This document shows positions 15,303 through 20,988 of a stretch of DNA of 20,988 bases, piece by piece. The DNA comes from an uncultured Methylococcaceae bacterium. GTDB taxonomy: Bacteria; Pseudomonadota; Gammaproteobacteria; Methylococcales; Methylomonadaceae. The notes under the pieces are model-generated. The model was not told the DNA's origin, searched no databases, and worked only from the letters and a program-made list of their open reading frames with translations. The stretch lies in contig CAJVYO010000004.1 in NCBI GenBank assembly GCA_913009515.1, forward strand, positions 1 through 20,988, written 5' to 3'. A program made the position numbers and the translations under genes. Positions within the stretch are counted from its first letter, which is position 1, and each line of letters opens with the position of its first letter.

Positions 15303-15339
15303 ACCTCTGTACTTTGAAATATAAGGCAGAGGTTTTTTT
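15303..15339 (+). terminator. Terminator-like hairpin with T-tract abutting the kinase/phosphatase B start codon
   Basis: ACCTCTG (15303-15309) pairs with CAGAGGT (15327-15333). An inner CTT/AAG extension and an 8-base loop follow, and the stem leads into a run of T up to 15339. This is the form of an intrinsic terminator after the FNT gene, but the next ATG begins at 15340, so it may work as an attenuator or translation switch instead of a full stop. Confidence 0.6.
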
Positions 15340-17073
15340 ATGACAGCAAATAAATTAGCGGTATCAGTTGGACAATATTCAGATAAAGGTCGCAAGAAAA
15401 TCAATCAAGATTTTCACGGCGTTACCATAGAGGAAGAGCCTTTATTAACCACCAAAGGCATTGCCATTGCATTGGCTGATGGCATTAGTAGTAGTGCCGT
15501 AGGGCAAGTAGCGAGTCAGGCGACTATTACCGGTTTTTTACAAGACTATTTTTGTACTTCTGAAGCGTGGTCAGTTAAAAAGTCTGCTCATCAAGTGCTG
15601 AGTGCGACTAATTCATGGTTGTATTCACAAACGCAGCAAGGGCAGTATCGCTTCGACAAAGATCGTGGCTATGTTTGTACCTTGAGTGCGATGATTCTTA
15701 AATCGAATACCGCGCATATTTTTCATTTAGGTGATACGCGTATTTATCGTTTGCGTGGCAAAAATTTAGAGCAATTAACCAAAGATCATCGTTTATGGGT
15801 ATCAGATGATAAAAGTTATTTGAGTCGTGCAATGGGCATGCATGAACGGCTTGAATTAGATTATAAAACCTTATCAGTTGAAAAAGAGGATGTTTTTATT
15901 CTGACAACCGATGGTATTTATGAGTTTGTAGCGGCTGATTTTATAGTGAATACTGTTTATGAGCATGCTGATGATTTAGATTGTGCGGCAAAATTGATTG
16001 TTGAACACGCGTATGCAGAACAAAGTGATGATAATTTAACCATACAGATTCTAAAAGTTGATGATTTACCCGATCAAGATGCGGATGAGGCTTACCAGCA
16101 ATTAACCGAATTACCTTTTCCACCGATATTAGACGCTAGAGCTATTTTTGATGGTTATAAAATTATTAGAAAATTGCATGGCAGTAGTCGTAGTCATGTT
16201 TATTTAGCGGTTGATATTGATACGGAACAAAAAATTGTCATTAAGACGCCCTCAATTGATTTACAGGGTGATGCCGCGTATTTAGAGCGTTTTTTAATGG
16301 AGGAGTGGATTGCTCGGCGTTTGAATAGTCCTCATGTATTAAAACCTTGTATACAAACGCGTAAACGTCATTTTTTATATATCATTATGGAGTTTATTGA
16401 AGGACAGACTTTAACCCAGTGGATGATTGATAATCCTAAGCCGAGTTTAGAAATTGTTCGTGGTATTGCTGAACAAATAGCCAAAGGCTTACGTGCTTTT
16501 CATCGTTTGGAAATGTTACACCAAGATTTAAGACCTGAAAATATTATGATTGATAGTCTGGGGACGATTAAAATTATTGATTTTGGGGCAACAAAAGTTG
16601 CCGGCATTGAAGAAATTAATCGACCGATTGAACATGCTAATCTTTTAGGTACGGCACAATATACAGCTCCTGAGTATATGTTAGGTGATGTAGGTAGTTC
16701 ACGATCTGATTTATTTTCCTTGGCGGTTATTATTTATCAAATGCTGACGGGTAAATGGCCTTATGGTACGCAGGTTGCAAAAACCTCTACCAAAGCGATG
16801 CAAAAGAAATTAAATTATCTTGTTATTGCTGAGGAGTATGAATTGCCCCTGTGGGTGGATGAAACGCTTAAAAAAGCATTGCATCCGGAACCGCTTAAAC
16901 GTTATCAAGAAATATCCGAGTTTATGTATGATTTACGTCATCCTAATAAAACTTTTTTAAATAAAACTCGCCCGCCATTAATAGAAAGGAATCCGGTTAT
17001 TTTTTGGAAAAGCGTGTCGTTTATTTTATTTATGTTGTTGATAATTTTGGTATCGTTAAATTCAAATAGTTGA
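15340..17073 (+). CDS. Bifunctional PP2C phosphatase / Ser-Thr protein kinase, C-terminal membrane anchor (copy B, next to the FNT channel)
   Basis: 577 residues, a paralogue of copy A with the same length and domain order. PP2C phosphatase, about 7-238: NQD at 22-24 (Gln in place of Glu), ADG (46-48), GDTRIYRL (131-138), TTDG (189-192), SDDN (229-232). The linker ELPFPPILDA (257-266) matches copy A. Hanks kinase, about 270-535: Lys302, HQDLRPEN (394-401, Arg in place of the usual catalytic-loop Lys), DFG (414-416), APE (443-445); the glycine loop (LHGSSRSHVY) is again poor. The juxtamembrane ERNPVIFWK (549-557) and one membrane segment (about 558-573) match copy A. It probably sets phosphorylation of membrane or nearby proteins linked to nitrite transport; targets are unknown. 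It converges on nhaD with 15 bases between stops. Confidence 0.92.
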   Translation: MTANKLAVSVGQYSDKGRKKINQDFHGVTIEEEPLLTTKGIAIALADGISSSAVGQVASQATITGFLQDYFCTSEAWSVKKSAHQVLSATNSWLYSQTQQGQYRFDKDRGYVCTLSAMILKSNTAHIFHLGDTRIYRLRGKNLEQLTKDHRLWVSDDKSYLSRAMGMHERLELDYKTLSVEKEDVFILTTDGIYEFVAADFIVNTVYEHADDLDCAAKLIVEHAYAEQSDDNLTIQILKVDDLPDQDADEAYQQLTELPFPPILDARAIFDGYKIIRKLHGSSRSHVYLAVDIDTEQKIVIKTPSIDLQGDAAYLERFLMEEWIARRLNSPHVLKPCIQTRKRHFLYIIMEFIEGQTLTQWMIDNPKPSLEIVRGIAEQIAKGLRAFHRLEMLHQDLRPENIMIDSLGTIKIIDFGATKVAGIEEINRPIEHANLLGTAQYTAPEYMLGDVGSSRSDLFSLAVIIYQMLTGKWPYGTQVAKTSTKAMQKKLNYLVIAEEYELPLWVDETLKKALHPEPLKRYQEISEFMYDLRHPNKTFLNKTRPPLIERNPVIFWKSVSFILFMLLIILVSLNSNS

Positions 17074-17088
17074 GTGTTACCCTTAATT

Positions 17089-18492
17089 TTAGTTAATCCA
17101 TAAATGCACAGTAATGCTCACAAAATAGCCCAAAGCAATAACAGGGGTCCATTTTAAATGGCTGCCGAAATTATAGAAGCCTTTTGCCTGCCCCATTAAA
17201 GCAACGCCCGCTGCTGAACCAATCGAAAGCAAGCTGCCGCCTGTGCCTGCTGTCAATGTAACCAGTAACCATTGTAGTTCTGACATATCAGGATTCATGG
17301 TCAATACTGCAAACATCACCGGAATATTATCAATAATTGCTGACATGATACCCACTAAAATATTTGCGGTGGTTGCCCCTAATTCACCGTACATAAATTC
17401 TGAGACTAAGCTTAAATAGCCCATAAATCCTAAGCCGCCTACCGACATAATAATACCGTAAAAGAAAAACAAGGTATCCCACTCTGATTTAGCAATATGA
17501 CTAAACACATCAAAGGCATTACCTGAACTTTCAGAGCCAGGAATTTGATCAAAATTGGTAAATTTACGTCTAAATTTAGTGCGTAAGTAATAACCAAAGA
17601 ATTTTAAATAGCCTAAACCCATTAGCATTCCAAATGCAGGCGGTAAATGTAAAAATTGGTGAAAGAAAATGGACGTGATAATGGTGGCTAAAAATAAACC
17701 GACAATGACTAAACCACCGTGTTTAATTTTACTTGCGGCTTCCTTGGGTAAGCTAGGTTTTTCCTTAGTGACATAAAATGACATCACGATTGCAGGGACT
17801 AAAAAATTAAGTAAGGATGGAATAAATAATTTAAAGAAGGTGGCAAAATCTAAAATGCCTTTTTGCCAAATCATTAAAGTGGTAATATCGCCAAAGGGAC
17901 TAAAGGCTCCACCTGCATTCGCAGCAACGACAATATTAACGCAGGCGATTGAAATAAAGTCTGGACGAGAACTACCAATGGTTAGCACGACGGTACACAT
18001 AATCAACGCGGTCGTTAAATTATCCGCTACCGGTGAAATTAAAAACGCTAAAATGCCCGTAATCCAAAATAACTGCCGATAATTAAAATGACGGGTCACT
18101 AACCAATGATGAAGTGCATCAAATATCCCACGCTCGACCATTGCACTAATATAGGTCATTGCGACAAGTAGAAAAAAGAATAGTTCAGAATATTCAAGAA
18201 AATTATGCCGTAAAGCGGCTTCTACAACCAGCCCTAAATCATGGGTTTTATATATATAGGCAATAATTGCCCAAATAATGCCAGCAGCAAATAACACGGG
18301 CTTGGATTTATGTAAATGTAATTGTTCTTCAAAAATCACCAGTAAATAAGCGACTGTAAAAATAAACAATACTAAATAACCTGAGAAATGTGAGGTTAAA
18401 TCCAGTGGTTTAGTCGATAATTCACTGCTTAAAACCGGAAAAGACGCTAATAGTAAGCCCAAAAATATAAAGCCAACGGCTTTTAGATTCAT
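17089..18492 (-). CDS. nhaD: NhaD-type Na+/H+ antiporter
   Basis: 467 residues with about 12 membrane segments, the usual NhaD size. Family signatures are present: SPVADNLTTALIM (153-165, with Asp157-Asn158), NAGGAFSPFGDITTLMIW (192-209) and, near the C-terminus, IIDNIPVMFAVLTM followed by GTGGSLLSIGSAAGVALMG. NhaD members of the ion-transporter superfamily expel Na+ or Li+ in exchange for protons and help with salt and alkaline pH. The ribosome site is weak (GGA about 12 bases upstream). The carbonic anhydrase gene ends 83 bases upstream on the same strand, and the oadA-like gene lies beyond it, so a bicarbonate/sodium homeostasis group is plausible. Confidence 0.93.
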   Translation of the reverse strand: MNLKAVGFIFLGLLLASFPVLSSELSTKPLDLTSHFSGYLVLFIFTVAYLLVIFEEQLHLHKSKPVLFAAGIIWAIIAYIYKTHDLGLVVEAALRHNFLEYSELFFFLLVAMTYISAMVERGIFDALHHWLVTRHFNYRQLFWITGILAFLISPVADNLTTALIMCTVVLTIGSSRPDFISIACVNIVVAANAGGAFSPFGDITTLMIWQKGILDFATFFKLFIPSLLNFLVPAIVMSFYVTKEKPSLPKEAASKIKHGGLVIVGLFLATIITSIFFHQFLHLPPAFGMLMGLGYLKFFGYYLRTKFRRKFTNFDQIPGSESSGNAFDVFSHIAKSEWDTLFFFYGIIMSVGGLGFMGYLSLVSEFMYGELGATTANILVGIMSAIIDNIPVMFAVLTMNPDMSELQWLLVTLTAGTGGSLLSIGSAAGVALMGQAKGFYNFGSHLKWTPVIALGYFVSITVHLWIN

Positions 18493-18575
18493 AATATTAA
18501 AATTCCATTAGAAAAATGCTGATTATTGGTTATTATAATATGTTGGAACAATATTAAGTCAGCCGATTTTTAGGC

Positions 18576-19211
18576 TTATGCTGAAGTTTCTGGATAAAAA
18601 CACACTTCACCGGTCGCAATATTATGATAGCCGCCGACAATACCGCATTCTCCTGTTGCAACCATTTCTTTTAAAATAGGACTGCGTTCTAAAATTGCCT
18701 GTACAGTTCGTTTAACATTAATGGTTGCCACTTTTTCCACGAAGTCATTATTATTTGAATTTCGATTTTCAGTGACACTTTTTTCATCATACACCGCAGG
18801 CTGAATTTTACTTAATAACGCGGTTAAGTTACCCATTTCCACATGGTCACAAGCACCTTTGACTGCACCACATTGGCTATGACCTAACACCACAATAATT
18901 TTAGCACCTGCGACCTTACAGCCAAATTCCATACTGCCTAAAATATCTTCATTAATAATATTACCCGCAATACGCACGCTAAACACATCGCCTAAGCCCT
19001 GATCAAAAATTAATTCCACCGAGGTGCGTGAATCAATACAACTCAAAATAACCGCAAAAGGGTGTTGACCTTCTGAGGTTTCATTCGCCTGCTGTAGTAA
19101 GTTACGATTAACTTTAAGATTATTAATAAAACGTTTATTGCCATCTTGTAACAATTCTAATGCCATCGCGGGTGTAATGGCTGTTTGTATTTCTTTAGTT
19201 AATGTTTTCAT
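18576..19211 (-). CDS. Beta-class carbonic anhydrase
   Basis: 211 residues, a typical bacterial beta-carbonic anhydrase, interconverting CO2 and bicarbonate. The zinc ligands Cys58, His111 and Cys114 lie in SCIDSR and GHSQCGAVKGA, and the Asp60-Arg62 dyad is intact. RIAGNIIN (80-87) and ILGSMEFGCKVAGAKIIVVL complete the family core. The N-terminus has no signal peptide, so the protein is cytoplasmic. AGGA is 8 bases before the ATG. The oadA-like gene ends 131 bases upstream and the gap is mostly a repeat element. Supply of bicarbonate to a biotin carboxylase partner of the upstream carboxyltransferase is a reasonable role, inferred from context. Confidence 0.95.
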   Translation of the reverse strand: MKTLTKEIQTAITPAMALELLQDGNKRFINNLKVNRNLLQQANETSEGQHPFAVILSCIDSRTSVELIFDQGLGDVFSVRIAGNIINEDILGSMEFGCKVAGAKIIVVLGHSQCGAVKGACDHVEMGNLTALLSKIQPAVYDEKSVTENRNSNNNDFVEKVATINVKRTVQAILERSPILKEMVATGECGIVGGYHNIATGEVCFYPETSA

Positions 19212-19237
19212 ATTGGATTTCCTAAAATTTTATGTAT

Positions 19238-19338
19238 GGGGCGTAGACTTTAGTCTACCTATTTAAAATAGTAGGCTAAAGCCTACGTCCCAATATCGCA
19301 CTTTTAAAAACGACATATCTCTAAGTGGATTGGGTTTA
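19238..19338. repeat. Palindromic repeat element, copy 2, between oadA and the carbonic anhydrase gene
   Basis: About 94% identical to 14084-14183, with the same pair of hairpins (cores GTAGACTTTAGTCTAC and GTAGGCTAAAGCCTAC) and the same TGGATTGGGTTTA right end. That end lies 4 bases from the oadA stop codon. The left arm with the matching terminal inverted repeat is not present, so this copy looks truncated or replaced on that side. As RNA it could protect or terminate the oadA transcript. Confidence 0.85.
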
Positions 19339-19342
19339 GCGG

Positions 19343-20988
19343 TTAAATATCTATTTGTATCAGTGCTTCACCTGGTGCCACTCGGTCACCTTTTTTAATA
19401 TGCACGGCTGTAATATGACCTGCAACGTGTGCTTTAATCTCAGTTTCCATTTTCATGGCTTCGATAACAAATAAAGTATCACCTACTGCCACTTCATCAG
19501 CTTCTTTTACTAAAACATCAACAACATTACCCGGCATTGAGGTACTAATGTCGCCTGCATCTCGGCTAATCGGCCTACTGCCATCTTGTTGTGCATCGGT
19601 ATATTCATTGAGCTGCTGTATTACTACTTCTTCAGGGATACCATCAACCGTTAAATACACATGACGCTGATGTTGTTCATGGGGGCCAGCACCCGTCATT
19701 TGAATATTATAGGTTTCACCGTGTAAGCTAATATTAAATTCTGTGGCTAAAGACACCTTTTCCGCTATTGTATTTTCACCGATAGCTTGTAATATTTCGG
19801 GCTGTAATGTGCCTTGCTCACGCTCTTCTAAAAAGCTTTGCCCAATATCTGGGAACATTGCATAAATCAGCACATCTTCTTCGCTGTTGGCAAAGGCTGT
19901 TGTATCATCACGTAAACTGACCATTTCATTTTTAATTAAATCCGCAGGACGTTGCTCAATGACAAATTCTTTACCTATCGCTTGACCGCGTAAGCTTGCA
20001 TCAACTTCACCTGGTGCACGACCGTAACCGCCTTGCAAATAGCGTTTCACTTCGTTAGTAATCGTTTTATAACGCTCCCCTGACATCACATTTAACACGG
20101 CTTGCGTACCGACAATTTGTGAGGTTGGTGTCACCAGCGGCGGAAAGCCTAAGTCTTTGCGTACTCTAGGAATTTCAGCAAACACTTCATCAATACGTTC
20201 TAATGCCCCTTGCTCTTTTAATTGATTAGCGAGATTAGACATCATGCCGCCAGGCACCTGACTCAGCAATACGTCAGTATCCACACCCGAATAAGCACTT
20301 TCATACTGATGATACTTTTTACGCACTTCTTTAAAATAATCAGCAATCTCTTTTAATAAGGGCATATCTAAACCGACCTCATAACCCGCATCACGCAAAG
20401 CAACCGCCATGGTTTCAGTCGGTACATGACTGGTACCACCCGCAAAACTGGAAATCGCGGTATCAATATGCTGACAACCTGCTTCAACTGCTTTAAGTTG
20501 GCACATAGCGGCCATGCCTGAGGTCGCATGAGAGTGTAGAAATAAAGGCAAATCAATACGCTGTTTTAAACGAGAAACTAATTCTCCTGCCACCGCTGGT
20601 GTTAATAAGCCCGCCATATCTTTAATGGCAAGACTGTCACAGCCCATATCTTCCAGCTTAACAGCCAGTTCAACAAAGCTATCTAAAGTATGTACGGGGC
20701 TGACTGTATAACATAGCGTCCCTTGTGCATGCTTCTGATTACGCTTAACCGCATTGACGGCTGTGATTAAATTACGCTCATCATTCAGTGCATCGAATAA
20801 ACGAAATACATCGATGCCATTTTCCGCACTTTTATCGATAAAGGCATTCACTACATCATCAGCATAATGCCGGTAGCCTAATAAATTCTGACCACGCAAT
20901 AACATTTGTAGGCGTGTATTGGGTAAGGCAAGACGTAACTGGCGTAAACGCTCCCACGGGTCTTCTTTTAAAAAGCGTAAACAGGCAT
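19343..20988 (-). CDS. oadA: Biotin-dependent carboxyltransferase subunit: oxaloacetate decarboxylase alpha / pyruvate carboxylase subunit B (5' end off the right edge)
   Basis: The reading frame stays open to the right edge: residues ACLRFLKEDPWERLRQLR precede the first in-window ATG (20905), so the N-terminus is outside the window. The visible 547 residues contain the TIM-barrel carboxyltransferase core (GIDVFRLFDALND, the probable carbamylated lysine in AIKDMAGLL, metal ligands in HSHATSGMA), the conserved PGGMMSNLANQL helix, the linker domain, and a C-terminal biotinyl domain with EAMKMETEI, where the biotin lysine is 35 residues from the end. It moves a carboxyl group between biotin and pyruvate/oxaloacetate. 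Sodium-pumping decarboxylases usually have an OadB gene downstream; here carbonic anhydrase follows, which favours a two-subunit pyruvate carboxylase (PycB). The upstream gene, unseen, would settle it. Confidence 0.9.
   Translation of the reverse strand, partial: ACLRFLKEDPWERLRQLRLALPNTRLQMLLRGQNLLGYRHYADDVVNAFIDKSAENGIDVFRLFDALNDERNLITAVNAVKRNQKHAQGTLCYTVSPVHTLDSFVELAVKLEDMGCDSLAIKDMAGLLTPAVAGELVSRLKQRIDLPLFLHSHATSGMAAMCQLKAVEAGCQHIDTAISSFAGGTSHVPTETMAVALRDAGYEVGLDMPLLKEIADYFKEVRKKYHQYESAYSGVDTDVLLSQVPGGMMSNLANQLKEQGALERIDEVFAEIPRVRKDLGFPPLVTPTSQIVGTQAVLNVMSGERYKTITNEVKRYLQGGYGRAPGEVDASLRGQAIGKEFVIEQRPADLIKNEMVSLRDDTTAFANSEEDVLIYAMFPDIGQSFLEEREQGTLQPEILQAIGENTIAEKVSLATEFNISLHGETYNIQMTGAGPHEQHQRHVYLTVDGIPEEVVIQQLNEYTDAQQDGSRPISRDAGDISTSMPGNVVDVLVKEADEVAVGDTLFVIEAMKMETEIKAHVAGHITAVHIKKGDRVAPGEALIQIDI

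Overview
The window is AT-rich (stop-rich intergenic DNA, codons favouring A or T) and reads as the chromosome of a Gram-negative bacterium, most likely a gammaproteobacterium. The grounds are a complete RND/TolC three-part efflux system, a NarK-type transporter, an NhaD antiporter, Sec-type signal peptides and a lipobox. Low-GC methanotrophs (Methylococcales) or sulfur oxidisers (Thiotrichales) would fit, but nothing here decides between them. No rRNA, tRNA, CRISPR array, phage gene or transposase gene was seen.

Layout. (1) Bases 1-699, minus strand: the N-terminal part of a multicopper oxidase that runs off the left edge. (2) Bases 859-6920, minus strand: a compact efflux operon, transcribed TetR regulator, TolC-like outer-membrane channel, lipoprotein adaptor, RND pump. 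A perfect 23-bp palindrome upstream of the regulator is the probable operator. (3) Bases 7076-9891, plus strand: a TMEM43-family membrane protein followed 38 bp later by a membrane diguanylate cyclase with a periplasmic Cache-like sensor. (4) Bases 9888-17073: a nitrate/nitrite transport locus built as two back-to-back cassettes. To the left is narK then a PP2C-phosphatase/Hanks-kinase fusion. To the right are a small secreted His/Ala-rich protein, an FNT-family (formate/nitrite) channel and a second fusion of the same type. The two fusions are paralogues of exactly equal length (577 aa) with the same domain order and one C-terminal membrane segment. (5) Bases 17089-20988, minus strand: a biotin carboxyltransferase subunit (OadA/PycB, entering from the right edge), a beta-carbonic anhydrase and an NhaD Na+/H+ antiporter. 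Together these look like a bicarbonate, anaplerosis and sodium group.

The most unusual part is the nitrate/nitrite locus. Each transporter is followed by its own opposing-activity signalling enzyme. Both signalling genes have odd translation starts: one has a pyrimidine-rich anti-Shine-Dalgarno stretch where the ribosome site should be, and the other starts directly after a terminator-like hairpin flanked by two alternative Shine-Dalgarno sequences. Around these genes sit members of a palindromic double-hairpin repeat (core GGCTAAAGCC), two of them about 94% identical over 100 bp and a third related copy. No nitrate or nitrite reductase gene lies in the window, so assignment to assimilation or respiration is open.
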